Assembly: GCF_040689105.1 (NCBI RefSeq)
Contig: NZ_JBFBVU010000008.1
Location: 97,742-161,741 of the forward strand
Source of the DNA: Meridianimarinicoccus marinus
GTDB taxonomy: Bacteria > Pseudomonadota > Alphaproteobacteria > Rhodobacterales > Rhodobacteraceae
Direction of reading: 5' to 3'
Length of the DNA stretch: 64,000 nt
Positions 43,863-51,429 of the stretch are shown here, in pieces. A model generated the notes under the pieces. That model saw only the letters and a program-made list of their open reading frames with translations. It was not told where the DNA came from and made no database searches. Each line of letters begins with the position of its first letter. The stretch's first letter is position 1. Position numbers and translations under genes: made by a program.

Positions 43863-44882
43863 ATGAACATGTTCACACGCGCGACCGCGGCCGCGCTGAC
43901 TCTGGCCGTTTCCACCGGTCTGTCCGCTCCAGTGGCGCAGGCCGAAGAAGGCAGCTACATCCTTGCCACCGCCTCGACCGGCGGCACCTATTATCCGGTC
44001 GGCGTGGCACTGGCGACGCTGGTGAAGGTAAAGCTGCAGCCGACCGAAGGGATCGGCATGTCGGCCATCAACTCGGCCGGCTCGGGCGAGAACGTGCGCC
44101 TGCTGCGCGAAAACGAGGCCCAGTTCGGCATTCTTCAGGGTCTCTACGGCCATTATGCCGCCACCGGTACCGGTCCGCTGGAAAGCTCGGGCGTGCAGGA
44201 AAACCTGCGCTCCGTCACCATGCTGTGGCAGAACGTGGAACACTTCGTGCTGGCCAGCGACAAGGCCGAGACCGGAACCGTCGCCGATATGGTGGCGCTG
44301 AAGGGCGACTCGATGGCGCTTGGCACCCAGAACTCGGGCACCATCGGGTCCAACGCGGCGCTGATGGCCGGGCTCGGGGTGGACATCTACACCGATTACG
44401 AACTGGTTCATGCGGGCTATGGCCCCTCGGCCGAAGCACTGCAGAACGGCCAGGTTTCGGGCATCAGCACCCCCGCCGGTGTGCCGGTGGGCGCGGTCAG
44501 CAAGCTGCTGGCCTCGGCGGGTGACAAGGTCACGCTGCTGAACTTCACCCCCGAACAACGCGCCGCTGCCGATGCCGGGCGTGAGTTGTGGACCGAATAC
44601 CTGATCCCCGCCGGCACCTATCCGGGTCAGGCCGAGGATGTGACCACCATCGCGCAGCCCAACTTTCTGGCGACCAACGCCGATGTTCCGGAAGAAAACA
44701 TCTACCTGATCACCAAGGCGATCTACGAGAACCTCGCGTTCCTGCAGGCGATCCATCCGGCGACCAAGGCGATGGCCCTCGAAAAGGCGATCTCGGGTCT
44801 GCCGCTGCCGCTGCACCCCGGTGCCGCGCGGTACTATCAGGAAGCCGGGGTCGAGATCCCCGAGCGCCTGATCGCCAAGTAA
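43863..44882 (+). CDS. TAXI-family TRAP transporter substrate-binding protein
   Basis: A 339-residue periplasmic binding protein with signal peptide (ALTLAVSTGLSAPVAQA-EE). Family landmarks: YILATASTGGTYYPVGVALA (about 31-50), INSAGSGENVRLLRENEAQF (about 72-91), and LGTQNSGTIGSNAALMAGLG. TAXI proteins deliver small organic acids to fused TRAP permeases; the ligand here is unknown. It is followed by its permease after one base. Confidence 0.9.
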   Translation: MNMFTRATAAALTLAVSTGLSAPVAQAEEGSYILATASTGGTYYPVGVALATLVKVKLQPTEGIGMSAINSAGSGENVRLLRENEAQFGILQGLYGHYAATGTGPLESSGVQENLRSVTMLWQNVEHFVLASDKAETGTVADMVALKGDSMALGTQNSGTIGSNAALMAGLGVDIYTDYELVHAGYGPSAEALQNGQVSGISTPAGVPVGAVSKLLASAGDKVTLLNFTPEQRAAADAGRELWTEYLIPAGTYPGQAEDVTTIAQPNFLATNADVPEENIYLITKAIYENLAFLQAIHPATKAMALEKAISGLPLPLHPGAARYYQEAGVEIPERLIAK

Positions 44883-44883
44883 G

Positions 44884-46944
44884 ATGGACTTGAAAACCCT
44901 GGGTCAGCATGTGCTGACCGCCTTTTGCGCCACCGTAGCGGTGGCGCATCTTTACCTCGCGGTATTCCCCGTCGTGTCGGAGCTTGAGCGGAACGCCTGG
45001 CATTTCGCCTGCTTTGCCTTCCTTGCCGCGCTGCTGACCCCGATGACCAAGGGCAGCCGGCGCACGCCGACAGGCCAGGCCATCGACGCGGTGTTCGGGG
45101 CCGTCGTGGCCATTGCCGCGGTGCACCTGAGCTTTGCGGAAAACGCCATCTACGCGCGGGGCGTCAAGCTGGCGCCGGTGGACTGGGCCGCAGCTTGCAT
45201 CTGTATCCTTGGGGCGATCGAACTGACCCGTCGGTTGACCGGCTGGATCATTCCCTCGCTGATCATCCTGTCCATCACCTATGTGACGGTCTGGGGCAGT
45301 TGGGTCGGCGGCGTGTTCAGCTTCTCGGGGCTGAGCTGGGAGACCGTGATCTTCCGCTCGATCTATGGCGACGACGCGATGTTCGGGTCCATCGCACGAA
45401 TCTCGTCAACTTATGTCTTTCTCTTCATCATCTTCGGGGCCTTCCTGTTGCGTTCAGGCGCGGGCGATTTCGTGATTGCCCTGGCGCGCGCAGTGGCGGG
45501 CCGCTGGGTGGGCGGACCCGGCATCGTGGCGGTGATCGCCAGCGGGCTGACCGGCACCATCTCGGGCTCGGCCGTGGCCAACACCGCCTCGACCGGGGTC
45601 ATTACCATCCCGCTGATGCAACGGGCGGGCTTCAAATCCACCTTCGCGGGCGGGGTCGAAGCCGCGGCCTCGACCGGCGGGCAGCTGATGCCGCCGATCA
45701 TGGGGGCGGGGGCCTTCGTGATGGCAAGCTTCACCCAGATCCCCTACGAGAAGATCGTGGCGGTCGCCGCCCTTCCGGCGCTGCTGTATTTCCTGTCGGT
45801 CGCCTTCTTCGTGCGGATCGAAGCGCGGCGCACCAACCTGCCGCCGATCCCCTCGGACGGCGAGACTCTGGGATCGGCCTTCCGCAAGGGCGGCGCCAGC
45901 TTTGTCTTTCCCATCGCCCTGCTGATCGGAATGCTGGTCAGCGGCTTCACCCCCACCTACGCGGCGGTCTTCGGCATCGTCGCGGTAATCGTGTCCAGCT
46001 GGTTCACCCAGAACCGCATGGGCCCCGTCGCCATCATCGAGGCGCTGGCCCTGGGCACGCGCAACATGGTGATGACGGCGGTGCTGCTGTGTTCCGTGGG
46101 CCTTGTGGTCAACGTCATCGCCACGGCGGGTGTCGGCAATACCTTCAGCCTGATGATCGCCGAATGGGCCGGAGGTCACATTCTGGTGGCGATCCTTCTG
46201 GTGGCGCTGGCCAGCCTGATCCTGGGCATGGGGCTGCCGGTGACGGCGGCCTATATCGTGCTGGCCACCCTGTCGGCCCCGGCCTTGGCCGGAATGATCG
46301 CCGACCGGGCCGTCATCGACGCGCTGGTGCAAGGGGCGCTGGATCCCGCGGCGCAAGCCGTGTTGATGCTGGCCGCGCCTGAGCGGATGGCCGAATTTGC
46401 CGCCCCGATGTCGCTTGAGGCGGCCCGCGAACTGGTCGGCAACCTGCCGCTGGAAGTGGCCGGTCCGCTGCGCGATCTGACCGTCCCGCCCGAGGTGACG
46501 CTGGCGGCCTTGCTGTCGGCACATATGATCATCTTCTGGCTCAGTCAGGACAGCAACGTCACGCCGCCGGTGGCGCTGGCCGCCTTCACGGCGGCGGCGA
46601 TTGCCAAGGCGCCGGCCATGGCCACGGGCGTGGCCAGCTGGAAACTGGCCAAGGGGCTTTACATCGTGCCGGTTCTGTTCGCCTATACCCCGCTTCTGTC
46701 GGGGGATTGGGGGGCGGCACTGTGGGTGTTCGGCTTTGCGGTGCTGGGCATCTATGCGCTGGCCGCCGGGATGCAGGGCTGCATGGAGGCGAAGGTCGGC
46801 CCCGTGGTGCGCGGACTGCTCTTGGTGGCGGGCGTGGCCTGCGTCTGGCCGGGTGCCACGATGATCCAGATGGCCGGGGCCGTGGCGGTGATCGGGCTTC
46901 TGGTCATGAACGTGCGTGGCATGCGGGCGGCCGCCGCTGCCTGA
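44884..46944 (+). CDS. TRAP transporter permease, fused small and large subunits
   Basis: A 686-residue inner-membrane protein with roughly 16-18 hydrophobic segments. The N-terminal four-helix part corresponds to DctQ and the rest to DctM, as is standard for TAXI-type systems. GSGAGDFVIALARAVAGRWVG-like text, GLTGTISGSAVANTASTG and GGQLMPPIMGAGAFVMASFT are conserved DctM segments. Driven by sodium or proton gradients. One base separates it from the binding-protein gene, so the two form an operon. Confidence 0.9.
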   Translation: MDLKTLGQHVLTAFCATVAVAHLYLAVFPVVSELERNAWHFACFAFLAALLTPMTKGSRRTPTGQAIDAVFGAVVAIAAVHLSFAENAIYARGVKLAPVDWAAACICILGAIELTRRLTGWIIPSLIILSITYVTVWGSWVGGVFSFSGLSWETVIFRSIYGDDAMFGSIARISSTYVFLFIIFGAFLLRSGAGDFVIALARAVAGRWVGGPGIVAVIASGLTGTISGSAVANTASTGVITIPLMQRAGFKSTFAGGVEAAASTGGQLMPPIMGAGAFVMASFTQIPYEKIVAVAALPALLYFLSVAFFVRIEARRTNLPPIPSDGETLGSAFRKGGASFVFPIALLIGMLVSGFTPTYAAVFGIVAVIVSSWFTQNRMGPVAIIEALALGTRNMVMTAVLLCSVGLVVNVIATAGVGNTFSLMIAEWAGGHILVAILLVALASLILGMGLPVTAAYIVLATLSAPALAGMIADRAVIDALVQGALDPAAQAVLMLAAPERMAEFAAPMSLEAARELVGNLPLEVAGPLRDLTVPPEVTLAALLSAHMIIFWLSQDSNVTPPVALAAFTAAAIAKAPAMATGVASWKLAKGLYIVPVLFAYTPLLSGDWGAALWVFGFAVLGIYALAAGMQGCMEAKVGPVVRGLLLVAGVACVWPGATMIQMAGAVAVIGLLVMNVRGMRAAAAA

Positions 46945-46949
46945 TCCAT

Positions 46950-46982
46950 CTCCGCGCCCGGCCATTGCGGCCGGGCGCGGAG
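46950..46982. terminator. Bidirectional terminator between TRAP permease and sit operon
   Basis: CTCCGCGCCCGGCC (46950-46963) and GGCCGGGCGCGGAG (46969-46982) form a perfect 14-bp stem around a 5-base loop, in the 43 bp between convergent genes. It can serve both transcripts. Confidence 0.75.
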
Positions 46983-46987
46983 AGCCT

Positions 46988-47821
46988 TCAGACCCGCTGT
47001 TCCGACAGGTGCGTCAGCACCAGCCTGCGGGCAAAGGCCAGCAGGAACATCACCGTCAGCCCCAGCACGATGGTCGGCGCCGGTGCGCTGTCGAGGAAGA
47101 ACGACACATAGGTGCCACCAAGGGCCGCGATCAGGGTCACCACGACCGAGATCCACAGCATATGCCCGAACCGCTTGGTGAGCAGGAAGGCGATGGCACC
47201 GGGTGAGATCAGCAGCGCAATCGCCAGAATGATCCCCACCGAGGACAGGGTCGCGACGATGGTCAGCGACAGGATTGACAGCAACCCGTAATGCAGCCAT
47301 TTCACCGGCAAACCGCTGGCCTGCGCCTGTGCCGGATCGAAGGCATGCAACAGCAGATCCTTCCATTTGCCCAGCAGGATCAGCGCCACAAACGCCGAGA
47401 TCAGCCCGGCGGTCCACAGATCCTGCGCGCCGACCCCAAGCATGTTGCCAAACAGGATATGGTCAAGGTGCTGGTCGGTCTCGATGCTGGTGAACAGGAT
47501 CAACCCCAGCCCGAACATGCCCGAGAACACCACCCCCATCACCGTGTCCTGCTTGATCCGGCTGTTGGTGTCCAGAAACCCGGTCAGCAGGGCGCAGATC
47601 ATGCCAGCGACAAAGGCGCCGATGATCAGGGGAATGCCGGCGACATAGGCCAGCACCACCCCCGGCAGCACCGCGTGGCTGACCGCATCGCCCATCAGTG
47701 ACCAGCCCTTGAGCACCAGGAAATTGGACAGCAGCGCCGTCGGGATCGAGATGATCGCAGCGATCCAGAACGCGTTCTGCATGAAGGGAAACTGGAAGGG
47801 TTGCAGCAGGGTGTCGATCAT
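46988..47821 (-). CDS. sitD: Manganese/iron ABC transporter permease (SitD-like)
   Basis: A 277-residue ABC-3 family permease with eight or so hydrophobic segments (VLKGWSLMGDAVSHAVLPGV at about 32-51 is the family hallmark). Last gene of the leftward sit-type operon, overlapping the preceding permease by 4 bp. Together with the 47818 permease it forms a two-permease heterodimer typical of SitABCD systems. The metal is inferred as Mn(II), possibly Fe(II), from family and gene order. Confidence 0.85.
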   Translation of the reverse strand: MIDTLLQPFQFPFMQNAFWIAAIISIPTALLSNFLVLKGWSLMGDAVSHAVLPGVVLAYVAGIPLIIGAFVAGMICALLTGFLDTNSRIKQDTVMGVVFSGMFGLGLILFTSIETDQHLDHILFGNMLGVGAQDLWTAGLISAFVALILLGKWKDLLLHAFDPAQAQASGLPVKWLHYGLLSILSLTIVATLSSVGIILAIALLISPGAIAFLLTKRFGHMLWISVVVTLIAALGGTYVSFFLDSAPAPTIVLGLTVMFLLAFARRLVLTHLSEQRV

Positions 47822-48714
47822 TCCGCAGGCTCCACCCGTTGCGCGGCGGCCGGCGGGGCCGGGGTCGGCTTCAGCGCGGCGGCGGCCTTGCGGCGCGCGG
47901 CCAGCATGCCGTGCTTGGGCGCAACGAAGAACGTGATCAGGAAGATCAGGGTTTGCAGCACCACGATGATGCCGCCGGTGGCGCCGTCCAGAAAATAGCT
48001 GGCATAGGCGCCCAGAAAGCTGGTGGAGGCCCCGATGGCCACCGACAATACAATCAGCCGCGGAAAGCGGTCAGTCAGCAGATAGGCGGTGGCGCCCGGC
48101 GTGACCACCAGCGCGATGACCAGAAACGCGCCCACCGTCTGCATTGCCGCCACAGTGCAGGCCGACAACAGGGTGAAAAACACCACCTTCAGCAGCCCCG
48201 GCCGCAGCCCGATCGACCGCGCGTGGCTTTCATCGAAGAACACCACCATCAGGTCTTTCCACTTGGCCAGCAGCACGGTCAGCGAAACCCCGGCAATCAG
48301 AACCAGTTGCAGCGTGTCCCCGGGGGTGATGGCCAGGATATTGCCCAGCGTGATGGTCTGGATGCTGACCGACATCGGCGAGAGCGAGACCATGAACAGC
48401 CCCAGCCCGAAGAACGAGGTGAAGATCAGCCCGATCACCGCGTCCTCTTTCAGGCCCGAGCGCTGGTTCAGAAACAGCATCGCCCCGGCCGCCAGCCCGC
48501 CCGACAGGAAAGCCCCAAGGGCGAAGGGCAGGCCCAGCATATAGGCGCCCGCGACGCCGGGCACGATGGAATGGCTCAGCGCGTCTCCGATCAGCGACCA
48601 GCCCTTCAGCATCAGATAGGCCGACAGGAAGGCGCAGACCCCGCCCACCAGCGCCGAGACCCACATGGCATTGGTCATGTAACCATAGCTGAAGGGCTCC
48701 CACAGCAGGCTCAT
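47818..48714 (-). CDS. sitC: Manganese/iron ABC transporter permease (SitC-like)
   Basis: A 298-residue ABC-3 permease with the same VSALVGGVCAFLSAYLMLKG and GWSLIGDALSHSIVPGVAGA hallmark stretches as its downstream partner. The last 30 residues (AARRKAAAALKPTPAPPAAA and on) are a hydrophilic Ala/Pro-rich tail that is unusual for the family and probably cytoplasmic. Four-base overlaps on both sides. Confidence 0.85.
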   Translation of the reverse strand: MSLLWEPFSYGYMTNAMWVSALVGGVCAFLSAYLMLKGWSLIGDALSHSIVPGVAGAYMLGLPFALGAFLSGGLAAGAMLFLNQRSGLKEDAVIGLIFTSFFGLGLFMVSLSPMSVSIQTITLGNILAITPGDTLQLVLIAGVSLTVLLAKWKDLMVVFFDESHARSIGLRPGLLKVVFFTLLSACTVAAMQTVGAFLVIALVVTPGATAYLLTDRFPRLIVLSVAIGASTSFLGAYASYFLDGATGGIIVVLQTLIFLITFFVAPKHGMLAARRKAAAALKPTPAPPAAAQRVEPAE

Positions 48715-49595
48715 CGCGGACCGGCTCCGTCGTCGTCGTCATAGAAGACCAGCGGGCGCTCATCGTCGGTGATGACGTTCAGGCGGCGCGGATCGTCGTC
48801 GTCGTGCAGGTCGGCGCCCTCCAGCGTGAAGTGGCGCAGCACGCCGCCAAAGGCCAGTTCCAGCTTTTCGCGGGTGAACACATCCTCGGTGCGGCCATAG
48901 CCCAGCACGGTGCCCTTCACGAGGATGGTGCGGTCGCAGAACTCGGGCACCGAGCCAAGGTTGTGGGTCGAGACCAGCATCACCCGGCCTTCTGCGCGCA
49001 ATTCGCGCAGCAGGGCGATGATCTGATCCTCGGTCTTCACATCGACGCCGGTGAAAGGTTCGTCCAGCAGGATCACCTGCCCCTGTTGCGCCAGCGCGCG
49101 GGCCAGGAAGACGCGCTTGCGCTGGCCGCCCGACAGCTCGCCGATCTGGCGCTGGCGGAATTCGCGCATGTTGACCCGGCCCAGGGCGGCATCCACTGCC
49201 GCGTGGTCGGCCTTCGACGGACGCCGCAGAAACCCCATGTGGCCATAGCGGCCCATCATCACCACGTCCTCGACCAGCACCGGGAAGGACCAGTCGACCT
49301 CCTCGGCCTGCGGCACATAGGCGACAAGGTTGCGGCGCAGCGCCTGCCGGACGCTCATGCCCAGCACCTCGATGGTGCCGGCGGCGGCGGGCACGAAGCC
49401 CATCAGCGCCTTGAACAGGGTGGATTTGCCCGCGCCGTTGATGCCCACAAGCGCGGCGATGGTGCCGGTGGGGATCTCGAAACTGGCATTGCGCAGGGCG
49501 GTGTGGCCATTGCGATAGGTCACCGTCACGTCGCGGGCGCAGATGCCGCTGGACAGTGCGGGTTCCGTCTGGGCGAGCGTTTCCGCAAGGCTCAT
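48711..49595 (-). CDS. sitB: Manganese/iron ABC transporter ATP-binding protein (SitB-like)
   Basis: A 294-residue ATPase. Walker A is GINGAGKST (about 53-61), signature LSGGQRKRVFLARAL, Walker B VILLDEPFTGVDVKTE and H-loop LVSTHNLGSV. The C-terminus ends in an acidic stretch rich in Asp (DDDDPRRLNVITDDERPLVF, then YDDDDGAG), which is not typical of the family and could bind metal or simply be disordered. Overlaps sitA and sitC by 4 bp each. Confidence 0.87.
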   Translation of the reverse strand: MSLAETLAQTEPALSSGICARDVTVTYRNGHTALRNASFEIPTGTIAALVGINGAGKSTLFKALMGFVPAAAGTIEVLGMSVRQALRRNLVAYVPQAEEVDWSFPVLVEDVVMMGRYGHMGFLRRPSKADHAAVDAALGRVNMREFRQRQIGELSGGQRKRVFLARALAQQGQVILLDEPFTGVDVKTEDQIIALLRELRAEGRVMLVSTHNLGSVPEFCDRTILVKGTVLGYGRTEDVFTREKLELAFGGVLRHFTLEGADLHDDDDPRRLNVITDDERPLVFYDDDDGAGPR

Positions 49596-50488
49596 GTGCC
49601 GCCCCCGGTCAGCCCGTTCACCACGGTTTGAGAGGTGACGCGCAGCAGGTCCAGATAGGTCGGCACCGGGCCATCGGCTTTCGACAGGCTGTCCACATAC
49701 AGCACCCCGCCATAGGCCGCGCCGGTTTCCCGCGCCACCTGCTTGGCGGGCGCATCCGAGACGGTGCTTTCGCAGAACACCGCCGGGATCGCGTTGTCGC
49801 GCACCCCGTCGATGACCTTGCGCACCTGTTGCGGCGTTCCTGTCTGATCGGCGTTCATGGGCCAGAGATAGAGCTCGTTCAGGCCAAAGTCCCGCGCCAG
49901 ATAGCTGAACGCGCCTTCGCAGGTCACCAGCCAGCGCTTGTCCTCGGGGATCTCGGCGACGCGGGCGCGCAGCGGCGCCAGCGTTTCAGTAATCTGTGCC
50001 TTGTAACGTTCCGCATTGGCGGCATAGGTGTCGGCGTTGCCGGGGTCGTGGGTCGCAAAGGCTGCCGCGATATTGTCGATGTATATCAGCGCGTTGTCGA
50101 CGCCCATCCAGGCATGGGGATTGGACTTGCCGGCATAGGAGCCCTCGGCGATCGGGATCGGGTCAATGCCATCGGTCAGCGTGGCCGAGGGCACATCGCC
50201 GAGGTTCGACAGGAATTGCTCGAACCACAGTTCCAGGTTCAGCCCGTTCCACAGGATCAGGTCGGCATCCTGCGCCCGCACGATGTCGCGCGGGGTCGGG
50301 GCGTAGCCATGAATCTCGGCGCCGGGTTTGGTGATCGACACCACCTCGGCGGCATCCCCGGCGACGTTCTGGGCCATATCGGCCAGCACGGTGAAGGTTG
50401 TCACCGCCTTGAACTTGTCATCGGCCTGCAGCGGCACGGCCAGACAACACAGCACCAAAGCCTTGGACATCAGACGCAAACGGTTCAC
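49592..50488 (-). CDS. sitA: Manganese/iron ABC transporter substrate-binding protein (SitA-like)
   Basis: A 298-residue cluster-9 (metal) binding protein. The start may be GTG at 50488 or ATG at 50470; both give a signal peptide (ALVLCCLAVPLQA-DD). Ligand-type positions are visible in AEIHGYAPTPRD, SNPHAWMGVD, TCEGAFSYLARDFGL and the terminal half's CESTVSDAPAKQ. The first gene of the sit operon, read from a well-formed promoter with an overlapping dyad. No SPxL-type zinc histidine-rich loop is present, which argues for Mn/Fe rather than zinc. Confidence 0.88.
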   Translation of the reverse strand: MNRLRLMSKALVLCCLAVPLQADDKFKAVTTFTVLADMAQNVAGDAAEVVSITKPGAEIHGYAPTPRDIVRAQDADLILWNGLNLELWFEQFLSNLGDVPSATLTDGIDPIPIAEGSYAGKSNPHAWMGVDNALIYIDNIAAAFATHDPGNADTYAANAERYKAQITETLAPLRARVAEIPEDKRWLVTCEGAFSYLARDFGLNELYLWPMNADQTGTPQQVRKVIDGVRDNAIPAVFCESTVSDAPAKQVARETGAAYGGVLYVDSLSKADGPVPTYLDLLRVTSQTVVNGLTGGGT

Positions 50489-50520
50489 GGGGGCAACCTC
50501 TTGTTGGGGGTGATGGCCGC

Positions 50521-50561
50521 ACTATATGCAAGCCGTTCGCAACTGGCAATGCAATTGCGAA
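50521..50561 (-). promoter_or_regulatory. sit operon promoter with overlapping inverted repeat
   Basis: Reading leftward: -35 TTGCCA (50544-50549), 17-bp spacer, -10 TATAGT (50521-50526). The inverted repeat TTCGCAA (50536-50542) / TTGCGAA (50555-50561) with a 12-bp spacer straddles the -35 box, which is where a metal-responsive repressor of the Fur/Mur family would act. Regulator identity is inferred. Confidence 0.6.
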
Positions 50562-50721
50562 TTAGTCTCAAGTTAATCCGCTTCCGGTCGCCGCCTAGTA
50601 TTTCGCTGAAATTGCTGCTTACCTTGGCGCGACACCTGTGGAAGGGATCAGATGCACCGGACAGAGATCGACAACGGGCCATCGAGGGTCGGGGGCTCCT
50701 CATTGGGCCACGGCGTCTGAC

Positions 50722-51429
50722 ATGACCGGGCTGGCCTTTGCGACCCACGGCCTGACCAAGGTCTATGGAGAAGGCCGCGCGGCGGTGCATGCCCTGCGCG
50801 GGGTCGATCTGGAAATTCCGCAGGGCGAGATCGTGGTGCTGCTGGGACCGTCGGGGTCGGGAAAATCCACGCTGCTGAACATCATCGGCGGGCTGGACCG
50901 GGCCACAGACGGAACTGCGTATTTCCGTGACCAGAACCTGTCCGAGATGAGCGATGCGGCGCTGACCCGCTATCGCCGTGAACATGTCGGTTTCGTGTTC
51001 CAGTTCTACAACCTGATGCCCAGCCTGACGGCCCATGAAAACGTCGAGCTTGTGACCGAAATCGCCGCCGATCCGATGGACCCGGACGAGGCGCTGCGGC
51101 TGGTCGGGCTGGACAAGCGCAGCGATCATTTCCCGGCGCAACTGTCGGGGGGTGAGCAGCAGCGCGTGGCCATCGCCCGCGCCATCGCCAAACAGCCCGA
51201 GGTTCTGTTCTGTGACGAGCCGACCGGCGCGCTGGACAGCGAAACCGGCCGCGCGGTGTTGCAGGTGTTGCACGACGTGAACGCGCGGCTTGGCTCCACG
51301 GTGCTAATGGTGACGCATAACGCCAGCACCGCGGCCATGGCCGACCGGGTCATCCATTTTTCCGACGGCAGCATTCGCGAGGTGGTGCGCAACACCGCCA
51401 AGCTGGCGCCGTCTGAGATCGTCTGGTGA
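50722..51429 (+). CDS. ABC exporter ATP-binding protein (LolD/MacB type)
   Basis: A 235-residue ATPase; I use the ATG at 50722 (MTGLAFATHGLTKVYG). Walker A GPSGSGKST, signature LSGGEQQRVAIARAI, Walker B VLFCDEPTGALDSETG and H-loop MVTHNASTAAMA are typical of the MacB/LolD/FtsE group. It overlaps the FtsX-type permease by 4 bp (GTGA). Powers the tripartite system below. Confidence 0.9.
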   Translation: MTGLAFATHGLTKVYGEGRAAVHALRGVDLEIPQGEIVVLLGPSGSGKSTLLNIIGGLDRATDGTAYFRDQNLSEMSDAALTRYRREHVGFVFQFYNLMPSLTAHENVELVTEIAADPMDPDEALRLVGLDKRSDHFPAQLSGGEQQRVAIARAIAKQPEVLFCDEPTGALDSETGRAVLQVLHDVNARLGSTVLMVTHNASTAAMADRVIHFSDGSIREVVRNTAKLAPSEIVW

